This document shows positions 16,510 through 24,589 of a stretch of 64,000 nucleotides of DNA, in pieces; within the stretch, counting starts at the first letter, position 1; every line of letters starts with the position of its first letter. Source of the stretch: Stenotrophomonas sp. VV52 (lineage in GTDB: Bacteria; Pseudomonadota; Gammaproteobacteria; Xanthomonadales; Xanthomonadaceae); assembly GCF_002893095.1 (NCBI RefSeq), contig NZ_PKQQ01000008.1, positions 124,001 to 188,000 on the forward strand. Direction: 5' to 3'. A program made the translations under genes and the position numbers. The notes under the pieces were generated by a model. That model saw only the letters and a list, made by a program, of their open reading frames with translations. It was not told where the DNA came from and ran no database searches.

Positions 16510-17781
16510 ATGCCGCACGGTCTGCCGCGCAAGATCAGAATTGCCTTCATCCTGCAGGCCGTGCTCGCCAGCCTGGGCATCCTGCTGGGTGCATGGCTGG
16601 TCTCGCTGGTCATCAAGCACAGCCTGGTCAGCAGCGCATTGCAGGAAGAAGCCACCTATTTCTGGGACCTGCACGCGGCCTCGCCCGTGCAGCCGCCGCC
16701 GAACACGCGCAACATCCGCGGGTACCTGCTCGAAACCGGGCAGTCGGCATTGAGCCTGCCGGCCAACCTGCGCGAGCTTGCGCCGGGCTTCCACGAACTG
16801 AAGGCCGACGACCAGCTGGTGCTGGTCGACGCGCGTCCGGAAGGCCGGCTTTACCTCGTCTTCCTGCGCTCGCGCGCGGAGATGCTGGCATTCTGGTTCG
16901 GCATCGTCCCGGTGCTGCTGACCCTGCTGGCCGTCTATGGCGCCTCGTGGGTCACCTACCGCGCCTCCAAACGGCTGGTCTCGCCGGTCAACTGGCTGGC
17001 GCGCCGGGTCTCGCGCTGGGATCCGGGCCACCCCGAAGCGTCCGATCTTGCCCCGGACAAGCTGCCGGCCGACATGCAGGGCGAAACCCGGCAGCTGGCC
17101 GCCGCACTGCATTCACTGGCGACCCGGGTCACCGCGCACGTCGCGCGCGAACGCAACTTCACCCGCGACGCCAGCCATGAGCTGCGCACCCCGCTCACGG
17201 TCATCCGCGTGGCCAGCGACATGGCGCTCGGCGACCAGGACATGACGCCGCGCCTGCGTCGCGGCCTGAACCGCATCCAGCGCGCCGGCCGCGACATGGA
17301 AGCGGTGATCGACGCCTTCCTGATCCTGGCCCGCGAAGCCGACGTGGAGCCGCAGATCGAACTGTTCGACGTCAACGACATCGTGCAGTACGAAGTGGAC
17401 AACGCCCGCGAACTGCTGGCCGGCCGCCCGGTCGAAATCCACGTGCACAGCACCGGGCCGGTGCAGTTGCATGCCCCGCCGCGCGTGCTGCAGGTGGTGA
17501 TCAGCAACCTGCTGCGCAACGCCTGCAGCTACACCGACGAAGGCCGCATCGACGTCGACGTGCTCGACGATCGCGTCGTGGTCCGCGACACCGGCATCGG
17601 CATGTCGCCCGAAGCGCTGTCGCGCGCCTTCGAACCGTTCTACCGCGCCGAACCCAGCCGCCCCCAGGGCACCGGCCTGGGCCTGTCGATCGTGCGCAGG
17701 CTCTGCGACCGGTTCGGCTGGAAAATTGGACTCAGCAGCGAGCCGGGCGTCGGCACGCAGGCGTCGATCACCTACCGATGA
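16510..17781 (+). CDS. sensor histidine kinase, ColS-like
   Basis: The 423-residue inner-membrane kinase has one transmembrane segment at about residues 12-34, a periplasmic domain of about 90 residues, and a second at about 128-148. Then come a HAMP-like linker, the H-box FTRDASHELRTPLTVIR (His near residue 222), the N-box NLLRNACSYT, the G1 box RDTGIGM and the G2 box GTGLGLSIV. It is paired with the upstream regulator. The periplasmic part contains acidic residues (QEEATYFWD) but I see no clear ExxE iron motif, so the signal is unknown. Confidence 0.88.
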   Translation: MPHGLPRKIRIAFILQAVLASLGILLGAWLVSLVIKHSLVSSALQEEATYFWDLHAASPVQPPPNTRNIRGYLLETGQSALSLPANLRELAPGFHELKADDQLVLVDARPEGRLYLVFLRSRAEMLAFWFGIVPVLLTLLAVYGASWVTYRASKRLVSPVNWLARRVSRWDPGHPEASDLAPDKLPADMQGETRQLAAALHSLATRVTAHVARERNFTRDASHELRTPLTVIRVASDMALGDQDMTPRLRRGLNRIQRAGRDMEAVIDAFLILAREADVEPQIELFDVNDIVQYEVDNARELLAGRPVEIHVHSTGPVQLHAPPRVLQVVISNLLRNACSYTDEGRIDVDVLDDRVVVRDTGIGMSPEALSRAFEPFYRAEPSRPQGTGLGLSIVRRLCDRFGWKIGLSSEPGVGTQASITYR

Positions 17782-17793
17782 TGGGTGCCGGGG

Positions 17794-18504
17794 TTACCGG
17801 CACTGCACCTTCGGTGCCAACGCCTTGCGCCAGATCGCATAGCCCTCGGGCTGCATGTGCAGCATGTCTTCGCGGAACAGCGACGCGCGCGGCTGGCCGT
17901 CTTCGCCCAGCATCGGCGTGTACACGTCGGTGAAGCCGGTGTTGGGCAGCTTCGCCAGCGCCTGCTCGATCAAGCCGTTCGCTTCCACCACCGCCGGCAG
18001 CAGTTGCGCGCGCGACGGACTCGGCTTGATCGAAATGACTTCCACCGTGGTCTTCGGAAGGTCGCGGTGCACGCGCTGCACGAACGCCACCACATCGTCG
18101 CGCACCTGTGCCGGGCTGCGGCCGCTGTTGAGATCGTTGTCGCCGGCGTAGAAGAACACCTTGCAGGGCGCATACGGCACCACGATCTGGTCCGCGTACC
18201 ACGTGCTGTCGCGCACCTCCGAACCACCGAAGCCGCGGTTGAACACCTTCTGGCCCGGGAAATCCGCCGCCAGCGTGTCCCACATCCGGATCGACGAGCT
18301 GCCGATGAACTCGATGCCCCCGCGCGGCGGCGGATTGGCGGCGTCGGCCTTGGCGAAGGCGGCCATGTCCCCGGCCCAGGCCACGTTGGACACCTGCTCC
18401 GGTACCTGCGGCGGCGGGACCGGGGTGGTCTTCAGGGCGAGGGCGGGCAGGCTGGCGGTCAGCGCCAGGGCGAGCAGCAGCGGACGGGCGACGCGGTGGG
18501 TCAT
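17794..18504 (-). CDS. SGNH/GDSL-type hydrolase, exported
   Basis: The 236-residue protein has a signal peptide (VARPLLLALALTASLPALA). Block I is degenerate: IEFIGSSSIRMWDTL, where the second Ser of GSSS is the presumed nucleophile, followed by VFNRGFGGSEVRD, VFFYAGDNDLNSG and the C-terminal DMLHMQPEGY with Asp and His. This matches the GDSL-like family of lysophospholipase-like exported esterases. I chose the ATG at 18504, which has CAGGAG at spacing 6, over one at 18528. It converges on the sensor kinase gene with 12 bases between stops. The substrate is unknown. Confidence 0.82.
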   Translation of the reverse strand: MTHRVARPLLLALALTASLPALALKTTPVPPPQVPEQVSNVAWAGDMAAFAKADAANPPPRGGIEFIGSSSIRMWDTLAADFPGQKVFNRGFGGSEVRDSTWYADQIVVPYAPCKVFFYAGDNDLNSGRSPAQVRDDVVAFVQRVHRDLPKTTVEVISIKPSPSRAQLLPAVVEANGLIEQALAKLPNTGFTDVYTPMLGEDGQPRASLFREDMLHMQPEGYAIWRKALAPKVQCR

Positions 18505-18574
18505 GCGGAACTCCTGAACGGGTACCACTGCATCTTAGGCGGGCAGGGGGTTCAGGGGTTGTCCGGGTGTGTCG

Positions 18575-18598
18575 GGAGCCGGCAGCGGCCGGCAGTAC
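18575..18598 (-). repeat. degenerate GTAG-type palindrome
   Basis: The palindrome gccggcagcggccggc ends in gtac, in place of the expected ctac, so it is a decayed SMAG-like unit. It lies between the divergent SGNH hydrolase and dgkA genes. Confidence 0.45.
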
Positions 18599-18753
18599 GG
18601 TTGTGGGTGGCCGGTTCGACGGGACCTTCGGGTGGGTCCGGCCGCCCTGTGGCAAAATGGAGGATTGTCCGTCGCTTACCGCGCTGCCCATGACCCGTTG
18701 CCGTGCCCTGGTTCTGCCGTCGTGCCCCCTTGCCAGCCATGGAGCGTGCCTGC

Positions 18754-19134
18754 GTGGCTGACGAATTCGGGCACCTGCCGCGCGGCCCCAGGCGCATCTT
18801 CAAGGCGGCCGTCTGGTCCTGGCAGGGCCTGCGTGCCGCCTGGCTGCATGAGTCCTCGTTCCGGCTCGAGGTCTACCTGCTGGTCGTGCTCGCACCGTTG
18901 GCGCTTTGGCTGGGCCAGACCCCGGTCGAGCGTGCCCTGATGATCGGCTCGATGCTGCTGGTGCTGGCCATGGAACTGGCCAACTCGGCGATCGAGGCGG
19001 TGATCGAACGCTACGGCCCCGAATTCCACGAACTGGCCGGCCGGGCCAAGGACATGGGCTCGGCCGCCGTGTTCGTGCTGATGATGAATGTCCTGGTGTG
19101 CTGGGCCCTGGTTCTGGCACCGCGAATCTTCTGA
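18754..19134 (+). CDS. dgkA: diacylglycerol kinase
   Basis: The 126-residue integral membrane enzyme phosphorylates diacylglycerol produced during osmoregulated glucan and lipid turnover. It has three transmembrane helices and the family motif ELANSAIEAVIERYG followed by KDMGSAAV, with the catalytic Glu residues. I prefer the GTG at 18754, which follows GGAG at spacing 9 and gives the usual N-terminus (xADEFGHLPRGPRR) and length; an ATG at 18739 would add five residues and overlap the binding site. It is followed after 39 bases by the TerC gene. Confidence 0.9.
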   Translation: MADEFGHLPRGPRRIFKAAVWSWQGLRAAWLHESSFRLEVYLLVVLAPLALWLGQTPVERALMIGSMLLVLAMELANSAIEAVIERYGPEFHELAGRAKDMGSAAVFVLMMNVLVCWALVLAPRIF

Positions 19135-19173
19135 CGCGTCCGCGCGTCATTCCCCCCTTGTAAGGATGTATCC

Positions 19174-19923
19174 ATGTTCCTCGAGCTGCTCTCCGATCCC
19201 AACGTCTGGTTGACCCTGCTGACCCTGAGCGCACTGGAAATCGTGCTCGGCATCGACAACCTGGTGTTCATCTCCATCGCCGTGAGCAAGCTGCCCGAAG
19301 AACGCCGCCCGTTCGCCCGCAAGCTCGGCATCGCCGTGGCCTGCATCACCCGGATCCTGCTGCTGGTGTCGCTGGCGTACCTGGCGCACATGCAGACCAA
19401 CCTGTTCACCGTGGCCGGCATGGGCATCTCCATCCGCGACTTGGTGCTGATCGTTGGCGGCCTGTTCCTGATCATCAAGGGCGGCATGGAAATCCGCGAG
19501 CTGATCACCGGCGGCGAGGACGAAGACCCCACCACCACCAAGGCCTCGGCCGTGTTCGGCATGGTGATCCTGCAGATCGCCATCATCGACATCGTGTTCT
19601 CGCTGGACTCGGTGATCACCGCCGTCGGCATCGCCCAGCACGTGCCGGTGATGGTGGCTGCGATCCTGCTCTCGGTGGCCGTCATGTTGCTGGCCGCCAA
19701 CCCGCTGGGCCGCTTCATCGACGCCAACCCGACCGTGAAGATGCTGGCCCTGGCCTTCATCCTGCTGATCGGCGCCGTGCTGATCCTGGACGGCCTGGAC
19801 GTGCACGTGCCCAAGCCCTACATCTACGCCGCCATGGGCTTCTCGGTGCTGGTCGAGTGGCTGAACCTGCTGATGCGCCGCCGCGCGCTGGCCCACCACG
19901 TGCCGGGCGCCGGCAACTGGTAA
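19174..19923 (+). CDS. TerC family integral membrane protein
   Basis: The 249-residue protein has about seven transmembrane helices. Acidic residues within the membrane, in LEIVLGIDNLVFISI (about residues 23-37) and IIDIVFSLDSVITAVG (about 134-149), are the TerC family hallmarks. TerC-type proteins export manganese or other metals, in several cases supporting metalation of secreted proteins; the ion here is not known. No yybP-ykoY riboswitch fits in the 39-base gap upstream. A 12-bp hairpin lies just after the stop. Confidence 0.88.
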   Translation: MFLELLSDPNVWLTLLTLSALEIVLGIDNLVFISIAVSKLPEERRPFARKLGIAVACITRILLLVSLAYLAHMQTNLFTVAGMGISIRDLVLIVGGLFLIIKGGMEIRELITGGEDEDPTTTKASAVFGMVILQIAIIDIVFSLDSVITAVGIAQHVPVMVAAILLSVAVMLLAANPLGRFIDANPTVKMLALAFILLIGAVLILDGLDVHVPKPYIYAAMGFSVLVEWLNLLMRRRALAHHVPGAGNW

Positions 19924-19931
19924 CAGGTCTC

Positions 19932-19958
19932 CGGGTACCGACCCAGGGTCGGTACCCG
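19932..19958 (+). terminator. hairpin after terC-like gene, probable terminator without T run
   Basis: The 12-bp stem cgggtaccgacc/ggtcggtacccg closes a CAG loop 9 bases after the stop. There is no T tract after it, so it may act as a weak or rho-assisted terminator or protect the mRNA end. Confidence 0.5.
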
Positions 19959-20027
19959 ACCATGACGGGGAATTAACCCCTATTCATGCCATTCTCCGGC
20001 CGCGTCCACCCCGATCCGGAGCCGGCC

Positions 20028-20669
20028 ATGCGTACCTCTTTCCGCCTCATGCTGCTGGTCCTGCTGGCCAGCCTGTTGTCTGGTTGTGGCTACAACGCGA
20101 TCCAGCAGAAAGATGAACAGGTCAAGGCCGGCTGGTCCGAAGTCGTCAACCAGTACAAGCGTCGCGCCGACCTGATCCCCAACCTGGTGCAGACCGTGGA
20201 AGGCTATGCCAACCAGGAACGCCAGGTGCTGACCGACGTGACCAACGCCCGCGCGCGGGTCGGCCAGGTCAACGTCAATGCCGACGACGCCGAGTCGCTC
20301 AAGCAGTTCCAGCAGGCCCAGGGCGAACTCAGCGGTGCGCTGTCGCGGCTGCTGGTGGTGACCGAGAACTACCCGAACCTGAAATCCGACCAGGGCTTCC
20401 GCGACCTGCAGGCGCAACTGGAAGGCACCGAAAACCGCATCACCGTCGCCCGTGGCCGTTACATCCAGCAGGTGCAGCACTACAACACCTACATCCGCTC
20501 CTTCCCCCAGCTGATCACCGCCAAGATCTTCGGCTACGCGGCCAAGCCCAACTTCACGGTCGAGAACGAAGCGCAGATCGCACAGCCGCCGGCGGTGAAG
20601 TTCGGCTCGCAGCCGGCCGCACCGGCGCCCGCGCCGCAACCGCAACCGCAGCAGGCGCCGGCGCAGTAA
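20028..20669 (+). CDS. LemA family lipoprotein
   Basis: The 213-residue protein has a lipoprotein signal with lipobox LLSGCGYN (Cys near residue 21), followed by the LemA core with RRADLIPNLVQTVEGYANQE and the C-terminal NTYIRSFPQLITAKIFGY block, which form a four-helix bundle. The tail is Pro/Ala/Gln-rich and low-complexity. I take the ATG at 20028, preceded by GGAG, because the longer frame would precede the signal peptide. It is first in a three-gene unit with two TPM-domain genes. LemA/TPM pairs are common; their function is not established. Confidence 0.9.
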   Translation: MRTSFRLMLLVLLASLLSGCGYNAIQQKDEQVKAGWSEVVNQYKRRADLIPNLVQTVEGYANQERQVLTDVTNARARVGQVNVNADDAESLKQFQQAQGELSGALSRLLVVTENYPNLKSDQGFRDLQAQLEGTENRITVARGRYIQQVQHYNTYIRSFPQLITAKIFGYAAKPNFTVENEAQIAQPPAVKFGSQPAAPAPAPQPQPQQAPAQ

Positions 20670-20672
20670 GCC

Positions 20673-21569
20673 ATGAGCCTCCGCCCGCTGCTGCGTGCGC
20701 TGCTGCTGTGCTGCCTGTGCCTGGCCCTGCCGGCCTGGGCGCAGCGCGACGCCGCGATTCCGCCGATGGCCTCGCCGGTGGTCGACACCACCGGCACCCT
20801 GGACGCGGCGCAGAAGCAGGCATTGGAAGCGCAGGCCCTGGCCCTGCAGCAGCGCAAGGGCAGCCAGCTGCAGATCCTGATGGTGCCCAGCACCCAGCCG
20901 GAAACCATCGAGCAGTACACCCAGCGCGTGTTCGAGCAGTGGCAGGTCGGGCGCAAGGGCGTGGATGACGGCGTGCTGCTGGTGGTGGCCAAGGACGACC
21001 GCAAGGTGCGGATCGAGCCGGGCTACGGGTTGGAAGGCGCGATCCCCGATGCCATCGCCAACCGCGTGATCCAGGAGTACCTGGCCCCGAAGTTCCGTAC
21101 CGGCGACTACGCCGGCGGCCTGGCCGACGGCACCGCCGCACTGGTCAAGCTGGTCGACGGCGAGGACCTGCCGGCGCCGGTCAGCGACAACCGCGCGCCG
21201 CGCGGCAACGGCAGTGACGGCTTCACCGTCGCCCTGGTGATCGGCTTCTTCGTCGGCACCTTTGCCCGCGCCCTGCTGGGCTGGCTGCCGCGTCCGCTGC
21301 GCGCCGTGCTCGGTGGTGGCGGCGCGGCGGTAGCTGCGTTCCTGTTCACCTCGCTGTGGCTGGCCAGCGGCCTGGCCGGGCTGATCGGCCTGTTCGTCGG
21401 CTTCTCCTCCGGCCGCGCCGGCCGCTTCGCCCGCAACACCGGCTGGGGCGGCGGTGGCTTCGGCGGCGGCGGGGGGTGGGGCGGCGGTGGCGGTGGCTTC
21501 GGCGGAGGCGGCGGCTGGGGTGGCGGCGGTGGACGTTCCGGAGGCGGTGGCGCCTCGGGGGGCTGGTAA
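20673..21569 (+). CDS. TPM-domain membrane protein with Gly-rich tail (YgcG family)
   Basis: The 298-residue protein has a signal peptide ending PAWA, a TPM phosphatase-like domain (about residues 30-165, with MASPVVDTTGTLDA and VRIEPGYGLEGAIPDA), two hydrophobic segments at about 185-240, and a C-terminal tail of about 45 residues made almost only of Gly with Trp, Phe and Ser. The tail is typical of YgcG/DUF5130-like homologues. It starts 3 bases after lemA and its stop overlaps the next start by one base (TAATG). Confidence 0.88.
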   Translation: MSLRPLLRALLLCCLCLALPAWAQRDAAIPPMASPVVDTTGTLDAAQKQALEAQALALQQRKGSQLQILMVPSTQPETIEQYTQRVFEQWQVGRKGVDDGVLLVVAKDDRKVRIEPGYGLEGAIPDAIANRVIQEYLAPKFRTGDYAGGLADGTAALVKLVDGEDLPAPVSDNRAPRGNGSDGFTVALVIGFFVGTFARALLGWLPRPLRAVLGGGGAAVAAFLFTSLWLASGLAGLIGLFVGFSSGRAGRFARNTGWGGGGFGGGGGWGGGGGGFGGGGGWGGGGGRSGGGGASGGW

Positions 21570-22057
21570 TGCGCATCTGGCGCCACCTGTTCGCTCCCTC
21601 GCTGCACCGCACCTTCAGCGAAGAGCGGCTGCAGGCCATCACCGACGCGATTGCCGCCGGCGAGCGCCGCCACGGCGGCCAGGTCATGTTCGCGGTCGAA
21701 GCCGACCTGCCGTGGCTGGCGCTGTGGCAGGGCGTCACCCCGCGCCAGCGCGCCGAGCACGCCTTCGCCCAGCTGCGCACCTGGGACACCGAACAGAACA
21801 ACGGCGTGCTGGTCTACCTGCTGCTGGCCGACCACGCCATTGAACTGATCGCCGACCGCGGCCTGCGCGGCCGGGTCGGCGAAACCCAGTGGCAGGCGAT
21901 CTGCGAGCACATGCAGGGCCTGCTGCGCGCCGACGACCTGCAGCAGGCGGTGCTGCTGGCCATTGCCGAGGTCTCCGACGTGCTGGCCGGGCTCTATCCG
22001 CCCGGCAGCGGGTCCAAGGCTGACGCCCTGCCCAATACCCCCCAACTGCTTGGTTGA
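21569..22057 (+). CDS. second TPM-domain protein, short
   Basis: The 162-residue soluble protein contains a TPM-like core: RTFSEERLQAITDAI, then GGQVMFAVEADL and the block NGVLVYLLLADHAIELIADRGL (interrupted here by no insert). There is no signal peptide or membrane span. The ATG at 21569 shares its A with the stop of the preceding gene, indicating translational coupling. It is the last gene of the lemA unit and is followed after 51 bases by lgt. Confidence 0.82.
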   Translation: MRIWRHLFAPSLHRTFSEERLQAITDAIAAGERRHGGQVMFAVEADLPWLALWQGVTPRQRAEHAFAQLRTWDTEQNNGVLVYLLLADHAIELIADRGLRGRVGETQWQAICEHMQGLLRADDLQQAVLLAIAEVSDVLAGLYPPGSGSKADALPNTPQLLG

Positions 22058-22108
22058 GGTAACGCGGCACTGGGCCGAGAATAGCCGCTTACCTGCAAGG
22101 CGCCGCCC

Positions 22109-23005
22109 ATGATCTATTTCCACGATATCGACCCCATCGCCCTTTCGCTCGGGCCGGTCAAGGTGCACTGGTACGGCATCATGTACCTGCTCGGCTTCAC
22201 CGCCGCCTGGTGGCTGGGGCGCAAGCGCATCGCCGCGGGGCGCCTGCCGGGCGTGGACGGCAATGGATTCTCCGACCTGCTGTTCTACGCCATGCTCGGC
22301 GTCGTGGTTGGCGGCCGCGTCGGCTACATGCTGTTCTATGCCACCGCCGATTTCCTGCACAACCCGCTGCTGCTGTTCAAGGTCTGGGACGGCGGCATGA
22401 GCTTCCACGGTGGCCTGCTCGGCGTGCTGTTCGCCTGCTGGTACTGGTCGCGCAAGCACCGCCTGCACCTGTTCGACACCCTCGACTTCATGTCGCCGCT
22501 GGTCCCGCTCGGGCTCGGCTTCGGCCGCCTCGGCAACTTCATCGGCGCCGAACTGTGGGGCAAGTACACCGACGGCACCTGGGGCGTGGTCTTCCCCAGT
22601 GGCCTGCCGGCTGCTTTCAACGGCGTGGACATGGACGCCCTGCGCACCCAGTTCGCCAGCGGCGCGCTCAACCCGTACGCCCGCCATCCCTCGCAGCTGT
22701 ATGAAGCGCTGCTCGAAGGCCTGGTGATGTTCGCCGTGCTCTGGGCCGTCTCGGCCAAGCCGCGCCAGCGCTACCTCATCTCCGGCCTGTTCGCGCTGAT
22801 GTACGGCGTGTTCCGCTTCGCCGTCGAATTCGTGCGCATGCCCGACAACGGCGTCTACCTCGCCTTCGACTGGTTCACCCGTGGCCAGCTGCTCAGCCTG
22901 CCGCTGGTGGCGCTGGGCGTGGTCCTGCTGGTCCTGTCGCGACGCGCACCGGTCCTGCAGCCGGTGCTTCCGGTCGCACCGGCCGCCGCCGGGAGCAAGG
23001 CATGA
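22109..23005 (+). CDS. lgt: prolipoprotein diacylglyceryl transferase
   Basis: This inner-membrane enzyme moves diacylglycerol from phosphatidylglycerol onto the lipobox Cys of prolipoproteins. The 298-residue protein has seven transmembrane helices and the conserved segments [27 protein letters not shown] (catalytic His region) and [16 protein letters not shown] (the Lgt signature, with Arg and Asn). [12 protein letters not shown] also matches. The stop overlaps the thyA start by four bases. Confidence 0.95.
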   Translation: MIYFHDIDPIALSLGPVKVHWYGIMYLLGFTAAWWLGRKRIAAGRLPGVDGNGFSDLLFYAMLGVVVGGRVGYMLFYATADFLHNPLLLFKVWDGGMSFHGGLLGVLFACWYWSRKHRLHLFDTLDFMSPLVPLGLGFGRLGNFIGAELWGKYTDGTWGVVFPSGLPAAFNGVDMDALRTQFASGALNPYARHPSQLYEALLEGLVMFAVLWAVSAKPRQRYLISGLFALMYGVFRFAVEFVRMPDNGVYLAFDWFTRGQLLSLPLVALGVVLLVLSRRAPVLQPVLPVAPAAAGSKA

Positions 23006-23796
23006 AAGCCTACCTCGACCTGCTGCAGCACGTGCTCGAACACGGCACCGAAAAGTCCGACCGCACCGGCACCGGTACCCGCAGCGTGTTCGGCTGGCAG
23101 ATGCGCTTCAACCTCAACGACGGCTTCCCGCTGGTCACCACCAAGAAGCTGCACCTGCGCTCGATCATCCACGAGCTGCTGTGGTTCCTGAAGGGCGACA
23201 CCAACATCGGCTACCTCAAGGACAACCAGGTACGGATCTGGGACGAATGGGCCGACGAAAACGGCGATCTCGGCCCCGTTTACGGCAAACAGTGGCGCAG
23301 CTGGGCCACCGCCGACGGCGGCAGCATCGACCAGATGCAGTGGCTGGTCGACGAGATCAAGCGCAACCCCGACTCGCGCCGCCTCGTGGTCAGCGCCTGG
23401 AACGTCGGCGAACTCTCGCAGATGGCGCTGATGCCCTGCCACAACCTGTTCCAGTTCTACGTGGTCGACGGCAAGCTCAGCTGCCAGCTCTACCAGCGCA
23501 GCGGCGACATCTTCCTCGGCGTCCCGTTCAACATCGCCAGCTACGCCCTCCTGACCCACATGGTCGCCCAGGCCACCGGCCTCGGCGTCGGCGACTTCGT
23601 CCACACCCTCGGCGACGCGCACCTCTACTCCAACCACTACGACCAGGCCCGCGAACAGCTCGCCCGCGAACCGCGCGCACTGCCCACCCTCTGGTTGAAC
23701 CCCGAAGTGACCGACCTGTTCGGCTTCCAGTTCGACGACATCCGCATCGACGGCTACGACCCGCACCCCGCCATCAAGGCGCCGGTCGCGGTATGA
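23002..23796 (+). CDS. thyA: thymidylate synthase
   Basis: The 264-residue enzyme converts dUMP to dTMP with methylene-tetrahydrofolate. It has the N-terminal [17 protein letters not shown], the catalytic Cys in [12 protein letters not shown], the dUMP-binding [17 protein letters not shown] and the C-terminal APVAV. Length is exactly that of E. coli ThyA. It overlaps lgt upstream and folA downstream by four bases each, so the three are translationally coupled. Confidence 0.97.
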   Translation: MKAYLDLLQHVLEHGTEKSDRTGTGTRSVFGWQMRFNLNDGFPLVTTKKLHLRSIIHELLWFLKGDTNIGYLKDNQVRIWDEWADENGDLGPVYGKQWRSWATADGGSIDQMQWLVDEIKRNPDSRRLVVSAWNVGELSQMALMPCHNLFQFYVVDGKLSCQLYQRSGDIFLGVPFNIASYALLTHMVAQATGLGVGDFVHTLGDAHLYSNHYDQAREQLAREPRALPTLWLNPEVTDLFGFQFDDIRIDGYDPHPAIKAPVAV

Positions 23797-24287
23797 AGCT
23801 GTCCCTGATCGTCGCCCTCGACCGCGACCATGGCATCGGCCAGGACAACCAGCTGCCCTGGCAGCTGCCGGACGACCTGAAGCGCTTCAAGGCCCTGACA
23901 CTGGGCAAGCCGATCCTGATGGGCCGCAAGACCGCGCAGTCGCTGGGCCGCGCGTTGCCGGGGCGACCGAACCTGGTGTTGACCCGTTCGGGCGAAGTCC
24001 CGTTCGACAGCATGCAGGCCGTAGCGTCCATCGAAGAAGCAAAGCAGTTCGCCGCCGCCACGGGCGCAGACGAGTTGTGCGTGATCGGCGGCGGTGAAGT
24101 ATTCCGCCTGGTCATGGCGCAGGCCACGGACATGCACCTGACGTGGGTGGATGCGCAGGTGAACGCGGATACGCATTTCCCGGAATTCGATGCGGAGCAG
24201 TGGGTGGAAACGTCGCGCGAGCATCACCCAGCAGACGCAAAGCACGCTTACGCCTTCGATTTCGTGGATTACGCGCGAAACGGGTGA
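23793..24287 (+). CDS. folA: dihydrofolate reductase
   Basis: The 164-residue enzyme regenerates tetrahydrofolate, complementing ThyA, which consumes it. It has the motif [18 protein letters not shown] with the M20-loop residues, [17 protein letters not shown] (NADPH binding), CVIGGGEVF, and DTHFPEFD near the C-terminus. The ATG at 23793 overlaps the thyA stop. It is the last gene before a repeat-rich convergent gap. Confidence 0.95.
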   Translation: MKLSLIVALDRDHGIGQDNQLPWQLPDDLKRFKALTLGKPILMGRKTAQSLGRALPGRPNLVLTRSGEVPFDSMQAVASIEEAKQFAAATGADELCVIGGGEVFRLVMAQATDMHLTWVDAQVNADTHFPEFDAEQWVETSREHHPADAKHAYAFDFVDYARNG

Positions 24288-24307
24288 TCCCGCGCGCTGA
24301 CGGAGTA

Positions 24308-24329
24308 GACACGCATGGCGTGTCCCTAC
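24308..24329 (-). repeat. GTAG palindrome (SMAG/REP type), left end of composite unit
   Basis: A gacacgc/gcgtgtc palindrome ends in CTAC. It lies 20 bases after the folA stop and marks one edge of a composite repeat that extends to 24566. With the next features it accounts for the whole 302-base gap between folA and apaH. Confidence 0.8.
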
Positions 24330-24390
24330 GCATCAACGTGAGCCCATGGAAATCGCCGTTTTTCCCATGGCCACCGACCCACTATCGAGG

Positions 24391-24490
24391 GGTCGGCGGG
24401 GGTGGGTTTGAGGGGGCACGAGCCGCATGGATGCGGCGATGAGCCTACATGGATGTATTTACGGCGTCCCCCACAAACCCGCACCCGACG
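24391..24490 (+). repeat. three-way-junction repeat, copy B
   Basis: The outer stem pairs 24404-24416 with 24468-24480 (12 of 13 pairs) and extends imperfectly outward. Inside are gccgca-TGGA-tgcggc (24422-24437) and taca-TGGA-tgta (24446-24457). The second hairpin reads ctacatggatgt, which differs from the CsrA SELEX consensus at two positions. The TGGA strand is the strand of folA, so this would be a folA 3' UTR element if transcription reads through. Confidence 0.85.
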
Positions 24491-24542
24491 GCCCCAGCCA
24501 GGGAAACGTTGCAAACGGCGGCTGTTCGCCTGAATCCAACAG

Positions 24543-24566
24543 CAGCCGGGCAGGGCCCGGCTCTAC
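24543..24566 (-). repeat. GTAG palindrome (SMAG/REP type), right end of composite unit
   Basis: An agccgggc/gcccggct palindrome ends in CTAC 24 bases before the apaH stop. It is joined to copy B of the junction repeat by a linker with its own hairpin (gctgtt near 24510 with aacagc near 24539). Confidence 0.8.
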
Positions 24567-24589
24567 CGGAAACAACGCAATCAAGCGCT

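Noticed and set aside
19135..19173. Manganese riboswitch (yybP-ykoY) before the TerC gene
   Set aside because: The gap is only 39 bases and cannot hold one.
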